This document shows positions 34,805 to 42,578 of a stretch of DNA of 64,000 nucleotides, piece after piece. The notes below the pieces were generated by a model. The model was given only the letters and a program-made list of their open reading frames with translations. It was not told where the DNA came from and ran no database searches. The position numbers and the translations under genes are program-made. This DNA comes from Oenococcus kitaharae DSM 17330 (GTDB taxonomy: Bacteria > Bacillota > Bacilli > Lactobacillales > Lactobacillaceae): positions 248,001 through 312,000 of the forward strand of contig NZ_CM001398.1 in NCBI RefSeq assembly GCF_000241055.1, given 5' to 3'. Positions within the stretch are counted from its first letter, which is position 1, and every line of letters begins with the position of its first letter.

Positions 34805-35861
34805 TCCAATCATCGATTTTAAAGATGTCAGCGTCCATTTTCAAAACGGCAGCGAGGCCGTAGATGCGGTTAAAAACATCAATTTACAGATTAAAGCTGG
34901 CGAGATTTTTGGCATCGTCGGTTATTCTGGTGCCGGTAAATCAACACTGGTTCGCTTGATTAATCTGCTGCATAGCCCGACATTGGGTGATATTTCTGTT
35001 GCCCACGTTCACAGCGTGGCGAACGGGCAAGTCTTAATCAAGGGCAAGGCTCTGCGGCAGTTGAGGCAAAAAATCGGCATGATTTTTCAGCATTTTAATC
35101 TGTTAGATCAGTCGACCGTTTTGCAAAACGTGCTTTTTGCCTTGAAACATTCTGGTCTTAACAAAACAGCACGCATCGCCAAGGCCAAAAAATTGATTGA
35201 CCAGGTCGGGCTAACAGACCGGATTGATAACTATCCAGCTCAATTATCCGGCGGCCAAAAGCAGCGTGTCGCGATTGCCAGAGCCTTGGCTAATGATCCG
35301 GAGATCCTGATTTCTGATGAAGCAACCAGTGCCTTGGATCCAAAAACGACCAAGCAGATTCTCCAGCTATTAGCGGATCTGAATAAGAAGACCGGTGTCA
35401 CGATTGTCTTGATTACGCATGAAATGCAGGTGGTAAAAAACATCGCCGACCGTGTTGCCGTCATGAAAAACGGTGAAATTATCGAGCAAAATGCGACTTA
35501 TGATATTTTTGCCAATCCGCAAAAAGCTTTAACCAAAGAATTCATCGAGACAGCTTCCGGCAGTCAAGAAGCGCTGGAAAAGGTCTTGCAGCAGCCTGAA
35601 GTCAAACAGCTTCCCAGTAATGCACTTCTTGTCGAACTATCATTTAGCGGCAGTACGACTGGTGAACCAGTGATCTCCCTTTTGGCAAAAAAGTTTGATG
35701 TGACCGCTGATATTTTATACGGCAACGTTGAAAGCATCCAGGGGATCGCCATCGGCACGCTGATTGTGGTTCTGCAAGGCAGCAAGGCAAACATTCAAAA
35801 AGCCTTAGCAGAAATTAAAGACAGGAAAATCGGTTTGCAGACGATCAAGGAGGGAAAATGA
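34797..35861 (+). CDS. metN: Methionine ABC transporter ATP-binding protein
   Basis: 354 aa. NBD with Walker A GYSGAGKSTLVRLINLLHSP, Q-loop IGMIFQHFNLL, signature LSGGQKQRVAIARAL, Walker B ILISDEATSALDP and H-loop VLITHEMQVV; the C-terminal 100 residues are the NIL domain that binds methionine and shuts the transporter (trans-inhibition). A roughly ten-residue insertion in the region after the P-loop (HVHSVANGQ) is slightly unusual. It overlaps the peptidase by 8 nt and metI by 4 nt. Confidence 0.95.
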   Translation: MSDPIIDFKDVSVHFQNGSEAVDAVKNINLQIKAGEIFGIVGYSGAGKSTLVRLINLLHSPTLGDISVAHVHSVANGQVLIKGKALRQLRQKIGMIFQHFNLLDQSTVLQNVLFALKHSGLNKTARIAKAKKLIDQVGLTDRIDNYPAQLSGGQKQRVAIARALANDPEILISDEATSALDPKTTKQILQLLADLNKKTGVTIVLITHEMQVVKNIADRVAVMKNGEIIEQNATYDIFANPQKALTKEFIETASGSQEALEKVLQQPEVKQLPSNALLVELSFSGSTTGEPVISLLAKKFDVTADILYGNVESIQGIAIGTLIVVLQGSKANIQKALAEIKDRKIGLQTIKEGK

Positions 35862-36550
35862 TTAACTGGTTAAATAAAATCATGCCCAATGTGATCTCAA
35901 TGGGCTGGGGCGGCGACTACGGCTGGTGGCAATCTATCTATCAGACTTTGTTTATGACGCTTTTTTCAGCCCTGATTGGCGGTTTAATCGGGCTGATTTT
36001 TGCCATCATTCTTGTCCTAACAGATAACGACGGCATTTTGCCTAACCGGCCGGTATTCTGGCTGGCCGATAAAATCGTTTCCGTCTTCCGCGCAGTCCCT
36101 TTTATCATTCTGCTATTCGTTATCTCACCCTTTACACACCTGCTGATTGGCACCACCTTAGGCGCAACAGCTGCCTTGGTTCCCTTGAGCCTATCCGTCG
36201 CACCTTTTTATGCTCGCCAGATTCAAGTCGTTTTGAAAGCTGTTGACCCAGGCAAAATTGAAGCTTCTCAGGCACTTGGCGCCAACAATTGGGATTTGCT
36301 CGTAATTTATATGAAAGAAAGCCTGCCGGAAATGATCCGTGTGTCGACTGTGACTTTGATTAGCCTGATCGGGCTAACAGCCATGGCTGGTGCGATTGGC
36401 TCTGGCGGCTTAGGCAACACGGTCGTCACCTTCGGCCAGCAGTCCAAATACGATGTGGTCTGGGTTGGTACGATTCTGCTGCTTCTATTAATTTTCGGTA
36501 TCCAAGCAATTGGTGATTGGTGGGCCAAACACAGCAATCACGCCGTATAG
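35858..36550 (+). CDS. metI: Methionine ABC transporter permease
   Basis: 230 aa with five membrane segments. The coupling-helix motif EASQALGANNWDLLVIYMKE matches the EAA loop of MetI permeases, and the end ESLPEMIRVSTVTLISLIGL with GAIGSGGLGNTVVTFG is typical. It forms the membrane channel with MetN as motor and MetQ as receptor. It ends the T-box operon; a bidirectional terminator follows at once. Confidence 0.95.
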   Translation: MINWLNKIMPNVISMGWGGDYGWWQSIYQTLFMTLFSALIGGLIGLIFAIILVLTDNDGILPNRPVFWLADKIVSVFRAVPFIILLFVISPFTHLLIGTTLGATAALVPLSLSVAPFYARQIQVVLKAVDPGKIEASQALGANNWDLLVIYMKESLPEMIRVSTVTLISLIGLTAMAGAIGSGGLGNTVVTFGQQSKYDVVWVGTILLLLLIFGIQAIGDWWAKHSNHAV

Positions 36551-36553
36551 CCA

Positions 36554-36586
36554 TAAAAAAACACCCCACAATTGAGGTGTTTTTAT
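36554..36586. terminator. Bidirectional terminator between metI and nagR
   Basis: AAAAAACACC-CCACAATTGA-GGTGTTTTT, between the convergent metI and nagR stops. Confidence 0.88.
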
Positions 36587-36603
36587 TTGTCCAAGTATGA
36601 TCG

Positions 36604-37314
36604 TCACTCACGCTGCAAATAAACGCGATAACGGTCACCAGCGTAGTAGGTTTGTACGAATTCAAAAGGTTTACCATCGGTTAGATAAGAAGTCTGCCTT
36701 AAGAAAAGCGCTGCCTGGCCGTTGGTTAAATCAAGGCGTTTACAAATATTGACATTCGGAACCAACGCAGAAAATTCCTGAATTGCCTTGCCAAAACGAA
36801 AACCCTTTTCTTCCAAGTATTGATACAAACCGCCCGCCATCTCATTTCGCGTGATGTTGCCAACTAAGGCAACAGGAACGGTCGTAATTTCATAGGCAAT
36901 TGGTTCATCATCACCGTAACGCACACGTTCCATCGTAATCACATCTTGATCACGGCTGATTTCCAAATTCGAGGCCTCAATTAAAGACGGCTGATGGCGT
37001 TTTAAAAAAATAAATTTCGTCTTAGCTGTCTTACCTTGCGAACGCATAATTTGTGTAAAACTGGTCACGCCCTTTAAATTTTCTGAGACTTCATTATTTT
37101 GTGCTGACACATAAGTGCCTGACCCCGGTTTGCGCAGCAATTTGCCTTGGTTAACCAATAGTGTCGTTGCTTGGCGCAGCGTCATGCGCGATACTTTATA
37201 TTCTTGGGCTAGTAAACGCTCTGATGGCAGCCGGCTGCCGCTTTCAAATTGCTGTTTGTCGATTCTTTTTGCTAAATCATCTCGGATGCGAAGAAACACT
37301 GGCACACTACTCAT
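36604..37314 (-). CDS. nagR: GntR/HutC-type regulator of N-acetylglucosamine use
   Basis: 236 aa. N-terminal winged HTH (SRLPSERLLAQEYKVSRMTL RQATTLL) and C-terminal UTRA effector domain (TMERVRYGDDEPIAYEITTV PVALV). YvoA/NagR proteins bind glucosamine- or GlcNAc-6-phosphate and repress nag genes. The ATG overlaps the nagA stop by 4 nt, so nagA and nagR are one unit, and a NagR-like operator lies before nagA, consistent with autoregulation. Confidence 0.85.
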   Translation of the reverse strand: MSSVPVFLRIRDDLAKRIDKQQFESGSRLPSERLLAQEYKVSRMTLRQATTLLVNQGKLLRKPGSGTYVSAQNNEVSENLKGVTSFTQIMRSQGKTAKTKFIFLKRHQPSLIEASNLEISRDQDVITMERVRYGDDEPIAYEITTVPVALVGNITRNEMAGGLYQYLEEKGFRFGKAIQEFSALVPNVNICKRLDLTNGQAALFLRQTSYLTDGKPFEFVQTYYAGDRYRVYLQRE

Positions 37315-38465
37315 AAGGCTGCAGCGGCTTTTAAGCCATCTCCATCCACAAAATTGTCCAACAGATCCTGCTGGTCATTTAAAATGTTAAAGTTCGCCCG
37401 TTTGCCGGCTTCCAGCGTACCAACATCAGACAGACCGAACTCACGCGCCTGATTCACAGAGGTCATCTGGACAGCATCTTCGATACCGGCACCTGTAAAT
37501 TTCTGGACATTCTTAAATCCAAGAATATATTTCAGAACAGATCCAGCAAGGTGGCCATTTTCTAAACGTGCAGCGCCATCTTTGATAATCACTTTCTGAC
37601 CGCCTAATTCAGAAACTTCGTTTTCCTTTTGTCCCTTGGCGCGCATCGAATCGGTGACAATTTCAATCTCGTGCGGGCCCTTCAGCAGATAAGCCAACTT
37701 CACCATTTCACCCGACACATGAACGCCATCCGTAATTAATTCCACTTTCACGGAAGGCGTCAAAACACCATAACCCGTCACACCGGGCTCGCGGCCTTCC
37801 AGCTGCGACTGACGATTGTACAAATGCGTCACATGCGTCGCTAAAGTCTGGCCTTTATTCATCTTGAAATAAGACTGATCCGTATGCCCGGCGGACAATA
37901 CCACGCCCATATTATGCAGGCCGGCTTCAAAATCCGAACCGGCTTCTTCTGGTGCATATGTCAGTAATTTGATCAAGCCATTAGCCGATTGCTGCCATTG
38001 CCTAAACAATTCCAAATCTGGTTTGATCACATATTGTGCCGGCTGAGCACCATTCATTTCCGCATTAATAAAGGGGCCTTCCAAATGAATACCGCGAATC
38101 ATCGAATTATGTTCAGCGGCTTGGGCAATCGACTTTAAAGCTGCATCGATATGCTCTTTAGTCTGTGTGATCGTCGTCGGAAAAACAGTCGTGATCCCTT
38201 CTTGGCGCAAATGCTGCGTGAAACGGTTCAAACCGTCAACATCGGCATCCATCGTATCAAAACCATAGCCACCATGCGTATGGACATCGATAAAGCCCGG
38301 CACCAGGATACTGCCGGCTGTCGTTTGAACAAGCTCATCATCAGCTTCCGGCGTGAACTCAGCCATACTGCCAAGCGCTTCAATTGTATTAGAAAAGCGC
38401 AGAAAGCCATTTTTCAAGACTCCTGCGCCAGTATAGATATCAACATTCTTAATTAATTTAGCCAT
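37311..38465 (-). CDS. nagA: N-acetylglucosamine-6-phosphate deacetylase
   Basis: 384 aa from ATG 38465 (MAKLIKNVDIYTG), chosen over the upstream frame because GGAG lies 4-5 nt before it and the upstream part contains the promoter. Amidohydrolase metal sites: VPGFIDVHTHGGYGFDTMDA, the Glu in RGIHLEGPFINAEMNGAQPA, SAGHTD, ATHVTHLYN and the catalytic Asp in VTDSMRAKG. It deacetylates GlcNAc-6-phosphate from cell-wall turnover or external GlcNAc. It is followed by nagR; nagB is not in the window. Confidence 0.93.
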   Translation of the reverse strand: MAKLIKNVDIYTGAGVLKNGFLRFSNTIEALGSMAEFTPEADDELVQTTAGSILVPGFIDVHTHGGYGFDTMDADVDGLNRFTQHLRQEGITTVFPTTITQTKEHIDAALKSIAQAAEHNSMIRGIHLEGPFINAEMNGAQPAQYVIKPDLELFRQWQQSANGLIKLLTYAPEEAGSDFEAGLHNMGVVLSAGHTDQSYFKMNKGQTLATHVTHLYNRQSQLEGREPGVTGYGVLTPSVKVELITDGVHVSGEMVKLAYLLKGPHEIEIVTDSMRAKGQKENEVSELGGQKVIIKDGAARLENGHLAGSVLKYILGFKNVQKFTGAGIEDAVQMTSVNQAREFGLSDVGTLEAGKRANFNILNDQQDLLDNFVDGDGLKAAAAL

Positions 38466-38471
38466 AGCTCC

Positions 38472-38499
38472 ATTATATATTGGTCTATCCCAATTAAAC
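38472..38499 (-). promoter_or_regulatory. Promoter region and NagR-type operator of nagA
   Basis: The plus-strand sequence TGGTCTATCCCA at 38481-38492 matches the dre/NagR operator core TGGTCTAGACCA at 10 of 12 positions. A minus-strand TATAAT lies at 38472-38477 with TTGTTT 18 nt upstream, so the operator fills the spacer. The -10 is so close to the nagA ATG that the transcript would be leaderless or the real -10 is elsewhere. Confidence 0.55.
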
Positions 38500-38504
38500 A
38501 AGCA

Positions 38505-39761
38505 TTATGAAGCTAAAGCTTTTTTGGAAGCTGCAATCATCTTTGGCTGAGACTTGCCATCGACAGCTGCTTTGGTGACGGTCACCTGTGTAATTTCAGG
38601 TTTTGACGGAATCTCGTACATGGTTTCTTTCATCGTCGCTTCCATAATTGACCGCAGGCCACGCGCACCGGATTTCTTCGTGATCGCAATTTTAGCCATT
38701 TCTTTTAAGGCACTGGGCTCAAATTCAAGCTTGACGCCGTCTAAAGCGAACAAAGCTTGGTACTGTTTGACCAAGGCATTTTTCGGCTTCGTCAAGATTT
38801 GGACCAAATCATCTTCATACAGAGGATCCAAGACAGAAATAATTGGCAAACGACCCAAGAATTCCGGAATCAGCCCGAACTTGATAATGTCTTGATCGGT
38901 CAGCTGAGTCAAAGGATTCTCTTTGTTAAATTCCTGCTTGGCTTGCTGGTCTTCGTGACCGAAGCCGATCATTGATTCGCCAAGACGATCGCGAATTACC
39001 CCATCGACACCGTCAAAGGCGCCACCGACGATAAAGAGAATGTTCGTGGTATCGACTTGAATGTATTCTTGCTGGGGGTGCTTGCGGCCACCTTGTGGTG
39101 GTACCGAAGCAATCGTGCCTTCCAGCAGCTTTAGCAAAGCCTGCTGGACACCTTCGCCGGAAACGTCACGCGTGATGCTGACATTTTCGGATTTCTTAGC
39201 AATTTTATCGATTTCATCGATATAAATAATGCCGCGCTGGGCTTTTTCAACATCAAAATCGGCTGCCTGCAAAAGCTTTAAGACAACATTTTCAACATCT
39301 TCGCCCACATAACCAGCTTCAGTCAAGGTCGTTGCGTCAGCAATGGCGAAAGGCACATCCAGCATCTTGGCCAAAGACTGTGCTAGATAGGTCTTACCTG
39401 AACCAGTCGGCCCGACCATCAAAATATTTGACTTCTGCAGTTCGACATCACTTTTGTGTTCCAAAGATTCATTGACACGCTTGTAATGGTTGTAAACTGC
39501 GACAGCCAAAGTCTTTTTAGCCTCCGTCTGTCCAATCACGTAATCATTTAAGCGATTGACGATTTCTTTTGGTGTTGGTAAATCATCAAGAATGAGTGTC
39601 TGCTGCTCGTTGGCCAATTCCTGATCAATGATCTGCTGAGCCAAAGCCACACATTCATCACAAATATAAACACCGGGACCAGCGATTAATTTTTTCACCT
39701 GATCCTGCCGCTTGCCGCAAAAAGAGCAAGCGATCGTTGATTGCATCGATTCTACGTCCAT
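38505..39761 (-). CDS. clpX: ATP-dependent Clp protease ATP-binding subunit ClpX
   Basis: 418 aa, normal length. N-terminal zinc finger [14 protein letters not shown] with [17 protein letters not shown]+ core with Walker [21 protein letters not shown], Walker [13 protein letters not shown], pore loop AGYVGEDVE and the ClpP-docking region containing GFG ([11 protein letters not shown]). ClpX unfolds substrates for ClpP. It lies between tig and nagA; a terminator separates it from tig, the usual partner gene. Confidence 0.97.
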   Translation of the reverse strand: MDVESMQSTIACSFCGKRQDQVKKLIAGPGVYICDECVALAQQIIDQELANEQQTLILDDLPTPKEIVNRLNDYVIGQTEAKKTLAVAVYNHYKRVNESLEHKSDVELQKSNILMVGPTGSGKTYLAQSLAKMLDVPFAIADATTLTEAGYVGEDVENVVLKLLQAADFDVEKAQRGIIYIDEIDKIAKKSENVSITRDVSGEGVQQALLKLLEGTIASVPPQGGRKHPQQEYIQVDTTNILFIVGGAFDGVDGVIRDRLGESMIGFGHEDQQAKQEFNKENPLTQLTDQDIIKFGLIPEFLGRLPIISVLDPLYEDDLVQILTKPKNALVKQYQALFALDGVKLEFEPSALKEMAKIAITKKSGARGLRSIMEATMKETMYEIPSKPEITQVTVTKAAVDGKSQPKMIAASKKALAS

Positions 39762-39812
39762 AGCGTCTATTATATCAAAGTTTGCATATTACAAATAGTT
39801 ATGAAAGCAAAT

Positions 39813-39836
39813 AAAAAAACGCTTAATGCGTTTTTA
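39813..39836 (-). terminator. Terminator between tig and clpX
   Basis: On the minus strand AAAAACGC-ATTAA-GCGTTTTTT with a T-rich tail, 4 nt after the tig stop. Confidence 0.8.
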
Positions 39837-39840
39837 ATGA

Positions 39841-41160
39841 TTACTTCTTTGCAACTGCTTTAGCGTTGCTGACAATGATGTCAACGGCTTTTTGAATCTT
39901 CAAATCGTGGCTCAGAAGACCGGCAGAAATTGATTTTTCAACTTCAGCTTCTTTGATATTGTACTCAGTAGCCAAGCTCTTAACCTGGGCATTGATCTCA
40001 TCGGCAGTTGGCTGCACCTTCTCGGCACGGGCAACGGCTTCAAGCACCAAATTAGTCTTGACACGGTTAGGCGCACCTTCTGTCATCTGCTGAGTCAGCT
40101 GTTCTTGGCTTGTACCAGTGATCTGGAAATACATCTGCGGCTGGATGCCTTGAGAAGCCAAATTATTGAAAAAGTTCTGAGTCTGACGAGAAATGTCGTC
40201 CTGCAATAATTCATCAGGCAACTTGTCAGGATCCAAGCTTGAAGCGTCAACCACTTTTTGGATGGCGGCGTCTTCGAATTGGTCCTGGCTCTTGTCAGCT
40301 TTGTCTTTAGCGAGCTTTTCCTTCGTCTTGGCCTTCAATTCCTCAAGAGAAGAAACAGTATCGTCAACATCTTTGGCAAATTCATTGTCCAAAGCAGGTG
40401 TTTCGAGCTTCTTCAATTCGTGGATTTTAACGGCAAAAACGGCTTCCTTACCAGCCAAATCCTTGGCCTGGTATTCCTTAGGGAACGTTACTTTGACATC
40501 GACATCGTCACCAGCCTGGTGTCCGACCAATTGGTCTTCAAATCCAGGGATGAATTGTCCTGAACCCAAGCTTAAGCTGAAGTTCTCAGACTTGCCGCCG
40601 TCAAAATGATTGCCATCGACAGCACCATCAAAATCAATCACAACCGTGTCGCCGTTCTCGGCTTTGTCGCCTTCTTTAGCAGGCACCAACTCAGCTTCGC
40701 CTTTTTGCAAACGAGCTAATTCAGCGTTCAATTCATCATCGCTGACTTCATCGGACTCTTTTTCGACTTCGATGCCCTTGTAATCACCCAACTTAACGGC
40801 TGGTGCCAAAACAACTTCAGCATGAATCTTCCAAGGACCGCCATGCTTTAAATCATCAGGAATGATCTGCGGACGGCCAACGACCGTGATGTCGGCATCA
40901 GTCACAGCCTGATCATAAACGTCTGGCAGAATCGCATTGAGAGCATCTTCATATAGTGCTTCTTCACCAAAACGTGCCAAAAACATGTCTTTGGATACAT
41001 GCCCCTTTCTAAAACCAGGGATGTTGATTTTATCTTTTTGCTGATTAAAAGCTTCGTCCAAGCCACCGTTAATTTGTGCGGCCGGAATTTCGAAACTAAG
41101 AGTGCCTTTGTTGCCTTCGCCGGCTTTGAAAACGGCATTGGTCTTAATAATATCTACCAT
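39841..41160 (-). CDS. tig: Trigger factor
   Basis: 439 aa. The ribosome-binding signature lies in the N-terminal domain (NIPGFRKGHVSKDMFLARFG), the FKBP-type prolyl isomerase domain in the middle (ENGDTVVIDFDGAVDGNHFD, then FIPGFEDQLVGHQAGDDVDV), and the C-terminal helical chaperone arms follow. It binds nascent chains at the ribosome exit. SD GGAGG lies before the ATG. The 190-bp gap upstream holds a plausible -10 (TATAAT near 41190, minus strand) and otherwise no feature. Confidence 0.96.
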   Translation of the reverse strand: MVDIIKTNAVFKAGEGNKGTLSFEIPAAQINGGLDEAFNQQKDKINIPGFRKGHVSKDMFLARFGEEALYEDALNAILPDVYDQAVTDADITVVGRPQIIPDDLKHGGPWKIHAEVVLAPAVKLGDYKGIEVEKESDEVSDDELNAELARLQKGEAELVPAKEGDKAENGDTVVIDFDGAVDGNHFDGGKSENFSLSLGSGQFIPGFEDQLVGHQAGDDVDVKVTFPKEYQAKDLAGKEAVFAVKIHELKKLETPALDNEFAKDVDDTVSSLEELKAKTKEKLAKDKADKSQDQFEDAAIQKVVDASSLDPDKLPDELLQDDISRQTQNFFNNLASQGIQPQMYFQITGTSQEQLTQQMTEGAPNRVKTNLVLEAVARAEKVQPTADEINAQVKSLATEYNIKEAEVEKSISAGLLSHDLKIQKAVDIIVSNAKAVAKK

Positions 41161-41353
41161 TATTCCTCCAGATACGTACCTATAAAATTATATCACTCGA
41201 AAGATTGCCTTCATTTATTACCTTTATATTGGTAGGAAAGAAGACCTGTTTTGCAAAAACGAACATAGATTAAGCCTGTTTAAGTGTCTATATCCTTTGA
41301 TAATTGCATTTTTCAGCATAACAAAAAAAGACCAAAAGGTTTTACAAAATACA

Positions 41354-41866
41354 CTATTTATCCAAAGGTTTTCCCACCGCAACACCAATATCTTGACAGA
41401 TGATTTTCAATAAATCGTCAGGGCTGACTGTCTCATCGATGATTCTTTCCTGAGCAAGCCCGAGCACATCATGTGGAATGAACCAAGCGGCCATTTCCTT
41501 TTCGCCAAATGTCGCTCCCTGCTTGCTCTGATGCCTTTTTAAAGTCTCTTGGAAAGGCAGATCATAATAGTAAGCAAAGACATTGTCCTCCGGCAATAGA
41601 GTCTGCCGCAGCATCTGGCCATATTTGCTGCTAGGCAGGATACCCTCTAAAATGACGCAATCACAGTGTTCCTGACCATAAATCAGCATATTTTGAATTA
41701 AGCCGATTGCTAAATTATGCGGCTTGTCGGCTACCTTCAGCATGCCGCGGCGCACAAGGTCTTGTGATATCAGCAAATTGCCGGCTCCTAATAAAGCATG
41801 CAAACGGTTAGCGACAGTCGTCTTGCCGCTGCCAGAATTTCCGCGAATCACAATCGTTTTTGCCAT
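41354..41866 (-). CDS. P-loop kinase-like protein
   Basis: 170 aa. The N-terminus carries a clear Walker A (TIVIRGNSGSGKTTVANRLH) and later CDCVILEGILPSSKYG and the arginine-containing lid region ETLKRHQSKQG. The pattern resembles small-molecule kinases and uridine/gluconate-kinase-like proteins as well as zeta-type kinases; the substrate is unknown. It sits alone between tig and the bacteriocin ABC gene, which start on the same strand; a 67-bp gap separates it from the latter. Confidence 0.65.
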   Translation of the reverse strand: MAKTIVIRGNSGSGKTTVANRLHALLGAGNLLISQDLVRRGMLKVADKPHNLAIGLIQNMLIYGQEHCDCVILEGILPSSKYGQMLRQTLLPEDNVFAYYYDLPFQETLKRHQSKQGATFGEKEMAAWFIPHDVLGLAQERIIDETVSPDDLLKIICQDIGVAVGKPLDK

Positions 41867-41933
41867 CTGTCCTCCTGCATGGAGATTATTCTATGGCAGA
41901 ACACGACAGAAAAACGGTGCTTTAGCCAGATCT

Positions 41934-42578
41934 TCACACAATTTCAATCACACGGTCAGTCTGTTTAGCAACATCGGGATCGTGAGTCACAATAATCACA
42001 GTCTTACCTTGTTTGTGCATAGCAGTCAAAAGGCTCAGCACCTCATCGCGATTTTCATGGTCCAATGACCCAGTCGGTTCATCAGCCAGCACAAGATCAC
42101 CTGGCTTAATCAAAGCCCGCGCAATGGCGACTCTTTGCTGTTCACCACCCGAGAGCTCGAAAATTTTCCCTTGGCTGTACCCTGATAAGCCCACTTTATC
42201 AAGCGTGGCAGCAATCAAAGCTTTTTTCTGTGCCTTGCTGGCTTTATAATATTTCAGCGCCAGCATCAGATTATCCTCGGCTGTCTCAGTCTCAATCAAA
42301 GCAAAATTTTGAAACAGATAATTGATTTTATCGCGGATCATGATTTGTGCTAAACGCGAATTGGCTTTAATATTCTTTTTCCCAAAAAACAAATATTCAC
42401 CGGCATCAAAATTCTCAATCAATCCCAGGATATTCAATAAGGTCGATTTCCCCGAACCGCTCGGCCCTGTAATCGCCAGCAATTCACCAGCTTGAATCGT
42501 CAAATCAAAATGATGAAAAACGGTTTTCTTGCCAAAACTTTTTTGTAAGTGCCTCATTTCGATGATCGTGTCAGTCAT
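41934..42578 (-). CDS. Bacteriocin-cluster ABC transporter ATP-binding protein
   Basis: 214 aa, a lone NBD of the MacB/LolD class: Walker A ITGPSGSGKSTLLNILGLIE, signature LSGGEQQRVAIARALI, Walker B LVLADEPTGSLDHENRDEVL and H-loop VIIVTHDPDVAKQT. It overlaps the upstream DUF1430-type membrane protein gene by 4 nt, and both lie downstream of a lactococcin 972-like peptide gene. In that class this ABC pair accompanies the bacteriocin gene and is thought to provide immunity or export. Confidence 0.88.
   Translation of the reverse strand: MTDTIIEMRHLQKSFGKKTVFHHFDLTIQAGELLAITGPSGSGKSTLLNILGLIENFDAGEYLFFGKKNIKANSRLAQIMIRDKINYLFQNFALIETETAEDNLMLALKYYKASKAQKKALIAATLDKVGLSGYSQGKIFELSGGEQQRVAIARALIKPGDLVLADEPTGSLDHENRDEVLSLLTAMHKQGKTVIIVTHDPDVAKQTDRVIEIV

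Noticed and set aside
40193-40609. 138-codon plus-strand frame inside tig
   Set aside because: Antisense shadow of trigger factor with Ser/Leu-rich low-complexity composition.
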